Origin: an uncultured Collinsella sp.
Lineage (GTDB): Bacteria; Actinomycetota; Coriobacteriia; Coriobacteriales; Coriobacteriaceae
Assembly (NCBI GenBank): GCA_902489295.1
Contig: CABTZM010000004.1
Location: forward strand, 1-29,040
Direction: 5' to 3'
Length of the DNA: 29,040 nt
Of this stretch, positions 1 to 9,206 are shown one piece after another; the stretch's first letter is position 1; each line of letters starts with the position of its first letter. A program made the translations under genes and the position numbers. The notes below the pieces were generated by a model. The model was given only the letters and a program-made list of their open reading frames with translations, was not told where the DNA came from and did no database searches.

Positions 1-82
1 AAAGTTTATCGCGAGTTCCGCACGAGCCGGAGAGCACTTAATGTGCTCTCCGTGCGAGCAGGACTGTAGAGCAGGAAACTTT
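1..82. repeat. 82-nt imperfect palindrome, structured element of unknown function
   Basis: The ends are perfect 7-nt complements (AAAGTTT at 1-7, AAACTTT at 76-82). Inside, 14-18 pairs with 61-65 (one G-T pair), 19-23 pairs with 52-56, and 29-37 pairs perfectly with 43-51 around the loop TTAAT. The sequence AGCAGGA occurs twice, at 57-63 and 70-76. The whole segment can fold into one long bulged hairpin on either strand. It lies beyond the pnp terminator, so it may be a leader of a gene outside the window, a small RNA or a MITE-like repeat. Its strand is not determined. Confidence 0.55.
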
Positions 83-104
83 ACCCGCGGACCCCGCCGG
101 GAAT

Positions 105-140
105 AGCAAAAGGGCGACCCCATTACGGAGTCGCCCTTTC
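105..140 (-). terminator. Rho-independent terminator of pnp
   Basis: A perfect 10-bp stem (109-118 with 130-139) encloses an 11-nt loop. Read on the minus strand the stem is followed by a short T run (CCCTTTTGC). It starts about 20 bases after the pnp stop codon. Confidence 0.85.
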
Positions 141-161
141 TGAGCTACTTATGTGCAGCTG

Positions 162-2408
<2,247 letters not shown>

Positions 2409-2420
2409 TGTTCTCCTTTA

Positions 2421-2444
2421 CCCCACAGGCCCCTTGCCTGCGGG
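2421..2444 (-). promoter_or_regulatory. Hairpin immediately upstream of the pnp ribosome binding site
   Basis: Bases 2422-2430 pair with 2436-2444 (9 bp with one G-T pair, 5-nt loop). The stem begins only a few bases from the AAAGGAG of pnp. E. coli pnp is autoregulated through an RNase III-cleaved leader hairpin; a similar role here is inference from position. Confidence 0.4.
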
Positions 2445-2487
2445 CTTCTCATGTGACGCGGGCCCCCTGCCCCCGCCACGCTTCAGA

Positions 2488-2503
2488 GCGTGATTGTTCA
2501 CGC
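2488..2503 (-). other. Small hairpin between rpsO terminator and pnp
   Basis: GCGTGA at 2488-2493 pairs with TCACGC at 2498-2503 across a 4-nt loop. It lies just after the rpsO terminator in the rpsO-pnp spacer, and could be a processing or pausing structure. Function is not known. Confidence 0.3.
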
Positions 2504-2511
2504 CCTTACAC

Positions 2512-2543
2512 AAAAAGAGCGCCCCGCTGCGCAGGACGCTCTT
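2512..2543 (-). terminator. Rho-independent terminator of rpsO
   Basis: AAGAGCG (2515-2521) pairs with CGCTCTT (2537-2543). On the minus strand the stem is followed by TTTTT. It lies 15 bases after the rpsO stop and separates rpsO from pnp. Confidence 0.85.
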
Positions 2544-2558
2544 AGCATGTACAAATCC

Positions 2559-2837
2559 TTACTGGATGTTGTCGCGGATGCCCAGAGCCTTGATGAGCTC
2601 ACGGTACTCGACGATGTCGTTCTTCTTGATGTAGGAGAGAAGACGACGACGACGGCCGACGAGCATGAGCAGGCCACGACGGGTGTGGAAGTCCTTCTGG
2701 TGGGACTTCATGTGCTCGGTCAGCTCCTTGATGCGCTCGGACAGGATGGCGACCTGAACCTTGGGGTTACCGGTGTCGACCGGGGAGTTACCGAACTGGG
2801 CGGTCAGCTCCGCCTTGCGCTCTTTGGAAACAGTCAT
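2559..2837 (-). CDS. rpsO: 30S ribosomal protein S15
   Basis: S15 binds 16S rRNA at a three-way junction early in assembly of the small subunit. The 92-residue product is full length for the family and carries the typical start MTVSKERKAEL and the conserved stretches DTGNPKVQVAILSERI, HMKSHQKDFHTRRGL and GRRRRLLSYI. A longer reading of the frame (up to 2933) is possible, but the ATG at 2837 has AAAGGTG at the right distance and gives the standard S15 N-terminus. The gene sits between recO and pnp, with its own upstream region (possible extended -10 at 2943-2951) and its own terminator. Confidence 0.98.
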   Translation of the reverse strand: MTVSKERKAELTAQFGNSPVDTGNPKVQVAILSERIKELTEHMKSHQKDFHTRRGLLMLVGRRRRLLSYIKKNDIVEYRELIKALGIRDNIQ

Positions 2838-2857
2838 TGTTTCACCTTTCGTTTCAC

Positions 2858-2873
2858 GTCGCCCGCGGGCGAC
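2858..2873 (-). promoter_or_regulatory. Perfect palindrome in the rpsO leader, possible S15 autoregulatory hairpin
   Basis: The 16 bases 2858-2873 are a perfect GC-rich palindrome (GTCGCC, then CGCG, then GGCGAC) about 10 nt upstream of the rpsO Shine-Dalgarno sequence. S15 represses its own translation in several bacterial groups by binding structured leaders. That this hairpin takes part is inference from position. Confidence 0.4.
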
Positions 2874-2942
2874 TCTATTCGCCTCGGACTGGGAAGCCGC
2901 CGGTGGAGCGAGCATCCAAGGTCGAGGTACCAACAGGTCGGT

Positions 2943-2951
2943 ATGTTACCA
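2943..2951 (-). promoter_or_regulatory. Candidate rpsO promoter (extended -10)
   Basis: On the minus strand the sequence reads TGG followed by TAACAT, an extended -10 arrangement. No clear -35 is seen. Transcription from here would give rpsO a leader of about 100 nt. Confidence 0.4.
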
Positions 2952-2975
2952 CAAGCGGCCCGCGCCTGCGCATCA

Positions 2976-3725
2976 TCACCGACCCAACATGAATTCCATC
3001 GCACGGAGCCGCTGATCGGTATGCGTGGCGGCCCAAACATGCGAAAGCCCCAGCAAAAACGCTGCGGTATGCGGATCGATCTGCTCGGCCATAAGGGCAT
3101 CGAACGTCATGGACATTAGGGCGCGCAGCCATGCGACCTCACCGACCGATACCAACTCGGCTCCGGGCACGCTCGAGGCGCACGACCCGCACAGAAGCCC
3201 GCCCGCCTGGGCCGAGAAATACGAGAGCATGGGGTCGCCGCACGAGACACAAGCCGAGAAATCGGGCCGATAGCCAATATGCGATAGCAGCTTAAAGACA
3301 AACGCCGCCACGAGCAGGTCCATATGTGCCGAATCGAGTCCACTGCCAACAAGCGCGAGCGCCCGCTGCGTAATGGCAAAGGTAAAGGGGTCCTCGGCAT
3401 CCTCGAACGAACACACGCGAGCGACCTCGGCAATCGCGCTTGCAGCACACGCCGCCTCGTAATCGGGCGCAGCACCGAGCGGCGCCTCCATAAGCTCCGC
3501 CTGAGAGACCACGTCGAGCGAGCGCCCATGCGCCAGCAGCATATCCACGGTACAGAACAGCTCGCAGCGCGCCGCCAGGCGACCGCCGGGCTTACGCGCT
3601 CCCTTTGCCACGGCACGCACCTGCCGCCCCCGCTCGTCGAGCATCGTCAAGATCAGGTCTGTCTCCTTGAGCTTGGTCTTGTCGAGGACGAGCACCTTCG
3701 TGCGATATGTGCGAGAACCTGCCAT
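2976..3725 (-). CDS. recO: DNA repair protein RecO
   Basis: RecO anneals single strands and helps RecR load RecA in the RecFOR recombination-repair pathway. The 249-residue product begins with the RecO OB-fold (SRTYRTKVLVLDKTKLKETD and the GRQVRAVAKGARKPGG motif, residues about 3-80). It then carries the helical C-terminal domain with a four-cysteine zinc site (CVSCGDP, then LLCGSC). Length is normal. ATG at 3725 follows CGGAGGA. It is the last gene of the lepA-to-recO operon, 9 bases after era; the era-recO pair is common in Gram-positive bacteria. Confidence 0.95.
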   Translation of the reverse strand: MAGSRTYRTKVLVLDKTKLKETDLILTMLDERGRQVRAVAKGARKPGGRLAARCELFCTVDMLLAHGRSLDVVSQAELMEAPLGAAPDYEAACAASAIAEVARVCSFEDAEDPFTFAITQRALALVGSGLDSAHMDLLVAAFVFKLLSHIGYRPDFSACVSCGDPMLSYFSAQAGGLLCGSCASSVPGAELVSVGEVAWLRALMSMTFDALMAEQIDPHTAAFLLGLSHVWAATHTDQRLRAMEFMLGR

Positions 3726-3734
3726 TGACGTGGA

Positions 3735-4802
3735 CTAATCCTCCGCGCTGTACCCGAAGCGGCGGATCTGCGCCTCGTCGTCGCGCCAGCCGGTCTTGAC
3801 CTTCACATCCAGCTCCAAAAAGACCTGGGTGCCAAAGATACGCTCAAGGTCACGACGCGCGTCGATGCCGATATGCTTGATCATCTCGCCACCCTTGCCG
3901 ATGATGATGCCCTTCTGGCCCTCGCGCTCCACGTAAATCGTGGCGTGCACACGCAAGACCTTCTTGGTCTGCTCGAGCGCATCGCAGATGACGCCCACGG
4001 AGTGCGGGATCTCGTCACGGGTGCGGCGCAGGACCTTCTCGCGCACAAACTCGGCCACGAGCGTCTCGTCGGAGGCGTCGGTGCCCATATCCTCGGGGAA
4101 CCAGCGCGGGCCCTCGGGCAAAAAGTGCGCGACAGTCTCGATAAACGCATCGACGTTGAAGTTCTTGACCGACGACGTCACGATCTCGTCGTCGTATTCC
4201 ATAAGCTCGTGAGCGGCCTTGAGCTGTTCCATAACCTGGGCGGGATCGGCCTCGTCGGCCTTGGTGAGCACTAGGACCTTCTTGCAGCGGGCGCTCTTAA
4301 CACGCTCGGCGACCCAGGCGTCACCCCTGCCGATGGGCTTGGTGGCATCGATCAAAAACGCGACGACGTCGACGTCGTTGAGCTCGAACAGGGCGCTCTT
4401 GTTAAGCTCGGAGCCCAGGCCGTCCTTGGGCTTATGAATACCCGGGGTATCAACGAAGACCAGCTGGTAGCCGGGACGATTGACCACGGCACGCATGCGG
4501 CGGCGGGTCGTCTGGGCCACCGGAGAGGTGATGGCGACCTTCTTGCCGTAGCAGGCGTTGAGCAGCGTGGACTTGCCGGCGTTGGGACGACCGACCAGGG
4601 CAACAAAGCCGCTGCGGAAGCCGGGTTCCACGTCACCAAAGCCCGCGAGGCCCTCGTCCTCGTCGCACAGGGCATCGAGCTCCTCATCGCTCATGCCCTC
4701 AAACGGGTCGAACTCCTCGACTTCCTCGAACTCCTCGGCATCCACCGCATCCAGGGACTCGTCGTCCAGAATCTCATCGGCAGGCTGCATATTGTCGGAC
4801 AT
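3735..4802 (-). CDS. era: GTPase Era with acidic N-terminal extension
   Basis: Era is the essential GTPase that binds the 3' end of 16S rRNA during 30S maturation. The P-loop GRPNAGKST is at about 71-79, followed by DTPGIHKP (G3), TKAD (G4) and the C-terminal KH domain with IIIGKGGEMIKHIG. The product has 355 residues, whereas Era is usually about 300. The excess is at the N-terminus: the first 60 residues contain 26 Asp/Glu and no Lys/Arg. The start at 4802 has a good AAAGG at proper distance, so the extension is probably translated, although an internal Met at residue 37 exists. It sits 12 bases after dgkA and 9 before recO. Confidence 0.97.
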   Translation of the reverse strand: MSDNMQPADEILDDESLDAVDAEEFEEVEEFDPFEGMSDEELDALCDEDEGLAGFGDVEPGFRSGFVALVGRPNAGKSTLLNACYGKKVAITSPVAQTTRRRMRAVVNRPGYQLVFVDTPGIHKPKDGLGSELNKSALFELNDVDVVAFLIDATKPIGRGDAWVAERVKSARCKKVLVLTKADEADPAQVMEQLKAAHELMEYDDEIVTSSVKNFNVDAFIETVAHFLPEGPRWFPEDMGTDASDETLVAEFVREKVLRRTRDEIPHSVGVICDALEQTKKVLRVHATIYVEREGQKGIIIGKGGEMIKHIGIDARRDLERIFGTQVFLELDVKVKTGWRDDEAQIRRFGYSAED

Positions 4803-4814
4803 GGGAATCCCTTT

Positions 4815-5192
4815 CTAAATAAAGCCGAGCGCGTGGGCAAATACCAGCAGGCCCACAATCGCGGCGGTAATGGAAAGAACGTAGACAGAGGCGGCGGCGA
4901 TATCCTTCGCACGCTTGGCCAACGGATGGAGCTCCTGGGTTGCCAGGTCGACAATCGCCTCCATGGCGGTATTGCACAGCTCGCCGTGAATCACCAGGCC
5001 GCAGCAGATGATGACCGTACCCCACTCGGCAATGTCGAGCCCCACGATACAGCCGGCAATGACGGTACACACACCGGCCACGAGCATGACCTTAATGTTG
5101 CGCTCGGTCTTGACGGCGGTGACGAAGCCCTCCATGGCGTAGGAGAACGACTTTAAAAAGGACGGATGGTCCTTGTTCGATCCGGGAATCAT
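4815..5192 (-). CDS. dgkA: Diacylglycerol/undecaprenol kinase family protein
   Basis: This small integral membrane lipid kinase family phosphorylates diacylglycerol or, in Gram-positive bacteria, undecaprenol for recycling of the cell-wall carrier. The 125-residue product has the family pattern: an N-terminal amphipathic part (FSYAMEGFVTAVKTERNIKV), two hydrophobic helices around the signature ELCNTAMEAIVDL, the KRAKDIAAASVYV stretch, and a third helix at the C-terminus. Undecaprenol is the likelier substrate in an actinobacterium of this type, by inference. ATG at 5192 follows AGGAG. It lies between ybeY and era with gaps of 9 and 12 bases, as in many Firmicutes and Actinobacteria, but without the cdd gene often found here. 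Confidence 0.93.
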   Translation of the reverse strand: MIPGSNKDHPSFLKSFSYAMEGFVTAVKTERNIKVMLVAGVCTVIAGCIVGLDIAEWGTVIICCGLVIHGELCNTAMEAIVDLATQELHPLAKRAKDIAAASVYVLSITAAIVGLLVFAHALGFI

Positions 5193-5201
5193 AGACGGCT
5201 C

Positions 5202-5711
5202 CTAGTCGTGGGCATGGTTGGTGATGGGACCGACGTGAACGAGCTTAGGATCCTCGCCGCGCTCGAGCGCCAGATCGCGCAGGATAGCGTCTTCGCGCGC
5301 CTCCATGACCTCGGCCTCGTCGTCCTCGATATGATCGTAGCCCAGCAGGTGCAGCATGCCGTGCACGAGCATCAGGCGGCACTCGTCGGCGGGGCTGTTG
5401 CCAAAGCCGGGGGCCTGGCGGGCAATGACCTGAGGGGCCAGGATAATATCGCCGAGCTCGAGCGTCTCATCGGCAGGGATATCCTTGTCAAAAGCCGAGT
5501 CGCACTCAAACGAGAGTACGTCGGTCGTGCGATCGATACCTCGCCATTCGTGGTTGAGCTCATGCATCTCGTCCTCATCGACATACGAAAGGGAGATCTC
5601 GACCTCACGCTCAACGCCCTCGGCAGCAAGCACAACCTCGCAGATGTGCTCCACCTCGGGGGCTTCGAGCAGCGTATCAAGCTCGGCATCGTTGCTGATC
5701 AATACACTCAA
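5202..5711 (-). CDS. ybeY: Endoribonuclease YbeY (rRNA maturation)
   Basis: YbeY is a zinc-dependent single-strand endoribonuclease required for 16S rRNA 3' end processing and ribosome quality control. The 169-residue product carries the diagnostic HGMLHLLGYDH motif (three metal-binding histidines) and the upstream NHEWRGIDRTTDVLSFE stretch. The start codon is TTG (5709-5711), preceded by AAAGGAG, and it overlaps the phoH stop codon as TTGA. Translation is therefore probably coupled to phoH. The phoH-ybeY pair is conserved across bacteria. Confidence 0.96.
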   Translation of the reverse strand: MSVLISNDAELDTLLEAPEVEHICEVVLAAEGVEREVEISLSYVDEDEMHELNHEWRGIDRTTDVLSFECDSAFDKDIPADETLELGDIILAPQVIARQAPGFGNSPADECRLMLVHGMLHLLGYDHIEDDEAEVMEAREDAILRDLALERGEDPKLVHVGPITNHAHD

Positions 5712-6694
5712 CGGGACTCCTTTCGGTCGCGCGCACGCTGCTCGCGCGCATCGTCGTATGCATCATAGGCCTCAACGATACGGCCCACCAGGGCATGGCG
5801 CACCACATCGGCGCGCTCCAGGTGCGAAAACGCCACATCGTCGACGCGGCCCAAAATTCTCTCGACATCGGCCAGGCCGCCGCGACGACCCACCAGGTCG
5901 CGTTGGCTCAGGTCGCCGGTGATCACGAATTTGGAATTAAAGCCCAGACGCGTCAGGAACATCTTCATCTGCTCGGGCGTCGTGTTTTGCGCCTCGTCGA
6001 GCACCACGAAAGCATCGCTCAGCGTACGACCGCGCATATAGGCAAGCGGGGCGATCTCGATCACGCCGCGCTCCATAAGCTCATCGGTGCGCTCGCGATC
6101 CATCATGTCAAAAAGGGCGTCGTAGAGCGGACGCATGTACGGATCGATCTTTTCCTCGAGGGTGCCAGGCAAAAAGCCCAGGTTCTCCCCCGCCTCGACA
6201 ACAGGACGCGTCAAGATCAAACGGCCCACCTCATGGCGCTTGAGCGCGGCAACGGCGAGCGCCATGGCCAGATAGGTCTTACCGGTACCGGCAGGACCCA
6301 AGCCAAAGGTGATGGTATGCGAGCGAATGGCATCCACATAGCGCTTTTGCCCGAGCGTCTTGGGGCGAATGACGCGACCGCGATACGAAAGCAGCACGTC
6401 ATCGCGAAGCGACGTAGCCTCGTGCTCACCATCGCGCAAGACGGCCAGGCAGCGAGAGACATCGTCGGCAGACAGGGTACGACCGGCCGCCGCCTCGCGA
6501 AAAGCATGTTCGAAAAAGCGAGCCACGAGTTCGACCTCGTCCGGGTCACCGCTCACGGCGATGCTATCGCCACGGGCGACCACATGGGCGCGAACCAAGC
6601 TCTCGAGTGCACGAAGGACGCCGTCGCCGGCGCCCAAAACGCACGAGGGATCAATTCCCTCGGGAACGGTAAGTCTAATCTTCGAGGCTTCCAT
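5708..6694 (-). CDS. phoH: PhoH family ATPase
   Basis: PhoH-like proteins are cytoplasmic ATPases with a RecA/helicase-type core and are linked to RNA metabolism through the neighbouring YbeY. Visible motifs are GLGPAGTGKTYLAMALAVAA (Walker A) and FVVLDEAQNTTPEQMKMFLTR (Walker B and following), plus the ITGDLSQRDL stretch. The ATG at 6694 gives 328 residues, normal for the family, and begins MEASKIRLTVPEG. A longer reading to 6799 lies wholly inside mtaB and is unlikely. GGGAGGT is only about 3 bases from this ATG, which is short. The start lies 20 bases inside the 3' end of mtaB and the stop overlaps the ybeY start, so the three are co-translated. Confidence 0.94.
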   Translation of the reverse strand: MEASKIRLTVPEGIDPSCVLGAGDGVLRALESLVRAHVVARGDSIAVSGDPDEVELVARFFEHAFREAAAGRTLSADDVSRCLAVLRDGEHEATSLRDDVLLSYRGRVIRPKTLGQKRYVDAIRSHTITFGLGPAGTGKTYLAMALAVAALKRHEVGRLILTRPVVEAGENLGFLPGTLEEKIDPYMRPLYDALFDMMDRERTDELMERGVIEIAPLAYMRGRTLSDAFVVLDEAQNTTPEQMKMFLTRLGFNSKFVITGDLSQRDLVGRRGGLADVERILGRVDDVAFSHLERADVVRHALVGRIVEAYDAYDDAREQRARDRKESR

Positions 6695-7967
6695 GGACCT
6701 CCCTGCGCGCATGGACCAAGCCGGAATCATCGACTCCGATGATAGCAACATCGAGCAGGCACGGGGCTGTAAGTCCACAGGTATCGTCAAGACGGGCATG
6801 ATGGAACGAACCGAGCGTCAGGCTGTCACCATACTCGAGCACGGCACGCTCGACAGTGCCCACGCGACGACGAGCATCGGCAATAGCGAGCTCCTGCGCC
6901 GTGTCTCGCATACGACGGCTGCGTTCGGCCATAACCTCGGGCGGCACCTGGTCGGGCATGTCGGCAGCAAGGGTACCGGGTCTTTTGTTATAGGCAAAAG
7001 CCGGCATACGCGAGAAACCCACACGGCGGCACAGCGCCAGCGACTCCTCGAACTCCTCGTCCGTCTCACCAGGAAAACCGACGATGACGTCGCACGAAAG
7101 AGACGCCTGCGGCAGGATGGCGCGAATCATGCGCACCGTGTCCTCAAAGGCCTCGGCACTATAGGGACGACCCATGCGATGCAGCGTCGCCGTACAGCCG
7201 GACTGCACGGGCAGGTGCAAAAACGGGGCAATACGCTGCGGATAGCGCGCCATAACCTTAAGCAGGCGCTCAGAGATATCCATGGGTTCGACCGAGGAAA
7301 TGCGCACATGCGCAATAGTCGTGCGCTCCATGATGGCCTCGAGCAGCTCATCGATTTCGACATGCTCGTCGGTCGCGCTCTTGCCATCGTAGGCACCCAG
7401 GTTCACACCGGTCAGCACCACCTCGGGCACGCCGGCCTCCTGGGCTTCGCGCACCTGTTCGAGAACGGACTCGACGGGCACGGAACGCTCGGGGCCGCGG
7501 GCCTTCCACACGATGCAATAGGTGCAACGGTGGTTGCAGCCATCCTGGATCTTCACGCCCAGCCGCGAACGACCGAGCGCATCGACCACGTCACCATCGC
7601 TGCAGGCGGGAACGCTATCGGACTCAACGCCCAGCACATCGCAGACACGTTCGGCGACATCGATCTTAGACGGCTCGGCAATCACGCGATCCGAAAGCTC
7701 CAACAGCTCCTCGGGATGCAAATTGACCACGCATCCGGTCACGACCACATAGGGCTCATTTGGATGGGCCAGCGCATGACGGACGGCCTTACGGGTCTTG
7801 GCCTCGGCCTCGCCCGTAACGGCACAGGTGTTAATGACGATCAAATCGGCATCCTGGGGCTCCACAATAGCAAAGCCCAGGCGCATAAGATCGGCAGTGA
7901 TACGGTCAGACTCAACCCGGTTGACACGGCAGCCGAGGTTGACGACGGAAATATGGGGTGCGAGCAC
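6675..7967 (-). CDS. mtaB: tRNA (t6A37) methylthiotransferase MtaB
   Basis: MtaB is a radical-SAM enzyme with two 4Fe-4S clusters that converts t6A to ms2t6A at position 37 of tRNAs reading ANN codons. The 430-residue product has the N-terminal MTTase domain with its three conserved cysteines (in NLGCRVN, INTCAVT and VVTGC), the radical-SAM motif CNHRCTYCIVWKARG, and a C-terminal TRAM-like segment ending near GLVHARREVHGS. The start is GTG with AAGGAA upstream, 9 bases after the dnaJ stop. The position next to dnaJ is widely conserved in Gram-positive bacteria. Confidence 0.94.
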   Translation of the reverse strand: MLAPHISVVNLGCRVNRVESDRITADLMRLGFAIVEPQDADLIVINTCAVTGEAEAKTRKAVRHALAHPNEPYVVVTGCVVNLHPEELLELSDRVIAEPSKIDVAERVCDVLGVESDSVPACSDGDVVDALGRSRLGVKIQDGCNHRCTYCIVWKARGPERSVPVESVLEQVREAQEAGVPEVVLTGVNLGAYDGKSATDEHVEIDELLEAIMERTTIAHVRISSVEPMDISERLLKVMARYPQRIAPFLHLPVQSGCTATLHRMGRPYSAEAFEDTVRMIRAILPQASLSCDVIVGFPGETDEEFEESLALCRRVGFSRMPAFAYNKRPGTLAADMPDQVPPEVMAERSRRMRDTAQELAIADARRRVGTVERAVLEYGDSLTLGSFHHARLDDTCGLTAPCLLDVAIIGVDDSGLVHARREVHGSLED

Positions 7968-7976
7968 GCGGGTTCC

Positions 7977-9125
7977 TTAATCGAGGATATCGTCGAGGGC
8001 ACTCTTGATACGGTCGGTCACCGACTTCTTACCGGAAGCGACGTCATCGCCCATCTCATCGGCAAAAGCACGGAGCAGCTCGCGTTGCTTATTGGAAAGA
8101 TTGGTGGGAACGACCACGCGCAGTTGCACGATCAGGCGGCCACGCGAACCGCCACCGCCAATGCGCGGCATGCCGTAATTATTGACGCTCACGGTGTCGC
8201 CGTACTGGGCGCCGGCGGGAACCGTCACCTTAACGACCTCGTCGGGCATAATGCCCTCGACCTCGATCTCGCAGCCGAGCGCAGCCTGCGCAATCGAGAT
8301 ATCGCTCACCAGGTACAGGTCGTCACCGTTGCGCTTAAAGCGCTCATGGTCGGCAACGCGCACGTTGACAATCAGGTCGCCAGAAGGCTCGCCGCGAAGG
8401 CCGGCCTCGCCAAAGCCGCTCACACGCAGCTGGCGACCGGTCGAAACGCCGGCGGGAATATCGATGTCGATCTTTTCGTGCGAAGGCGTGCGGCCCTGAC
8501 CGTCGCAGGTCTCGCAGGGATGGTCGATAACCGTGCCCTCGCCATGGCAGTCGGGGCAAGGCGAGGAAGACTGAACCTGGCCCAAAAACGATCGCTGAAC
8601 CGTCGTGACGTAGCCCGTACCGTGGCAGCGACTGCACTGCTTTTCCTGTGCACCCTCGGCCCTACCGGTACCGTTGCAGTCCTCGCAAGGAGCAAGGCGA
8701 TCATAGCTGATAGTCTTTTTGCAGCCGAGTGCCGCCTCCTCGAGCGTCACCGAAAGCGAGATGGCCATGTCACGTCCGCGACGACGCTCACGACGGCTGC
8801 GGGCGCCACCACCGGCGCCACCGCCAAAGAACGACGAGAACAGGTCGTCCATGCCCATGCCACCAAAGATATCGTTGATGTCAACATAGCCCGAACCACC
8901 AGGACCGTCGGCAGTGCCGTAACGGTCGTAGTTAGCACGCTTCTGCTCATCGGAAAGAACGGAATAGGCCTCGTTGAGCTCCTTGAACTTGGCCTCGGCC
9001 TCGGGATCGTCCGAAACATCCGGATGTACGGTACGGGCCTTCTTTAAAAACGCACGCTTAATCGTCCGCGCGTCGGCATCCCTGTCGACGCCAAGTACCT
9101 CGTAGTAATCCCTATTTTCCGACAC
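7977..9125 (-). CDS. dnaJ: Chaperone DnaJ (canonical, type I)
   Basis: DnaJ is the co-chaperone that delivers unfolded substrates to DnaK and stimulates its ATPase. The 382-residue product has a J-domain with HPD (about 34-36), a Gly-rich linker (FGGMGMDDLFSSFFGGGAGGG), four zinc-finger repeats (CEDCNGTG, CSRCHGTG, CPDCHGEG, CETCDGQG) and both C-terminal substrate-binding domains. The chosen start is GTG at 9125, with AAGGA 7 bases upstream, giving VSENRDYYEVLGV. The frame stays open to 9191, but that N-terminus has no family resemblance. It follows a divergent J-protein and precedes mtaB. Confidence 0.96.
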   Translation of the reverse strand: MSENRDYYEVLGVDRDADARTIKRAFLKKARTVHPDVSDDPEAEAKFKELNEAYSVLSDEQKRANYDRYGTADGPGGSGYVDINDIFGGMGMDDLFSSFFGGGAGGGARSRRERRRGRDMAISLSVTLEEAALGCKKTISYDRLAPCEDCNGTGRAEGAQEKQCSRCHGTGYVTTVQRSFLGQVQSSSPCPDCHGEGTVIDHPCETCDGQGRTPSHEKIDIDIPAGVSTGRQLRVSGFGEAGLRGEPSGDLIVNVRVADHERFKRNGDDLYLVSDISIAQAALGCEIEVEGIMPDEVVKVTVPAGAQYGDTVSVNNYGMPRIGGGGSRGRLIVQLRVVVPTNLSNKQRELLRAFADEMGDDVASGKKSVTDRIKSALDDILD

Positions 9126-9206
9126 GACCGAATCCTTCCGACTTTCATTATTGTCACAGTGCGTCCTATACCCAAGCTGGGCCGACCGCAAACAAAGGGT
9201 TTGATG

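Noticed and set aside
6360..9047. 895-codon plus-strand open frame opposite phoH, mtaB and dnaJ
   Set aside because: It crosses three well-supported minus-strand genes and shows no motif; it is a result of codon bias.
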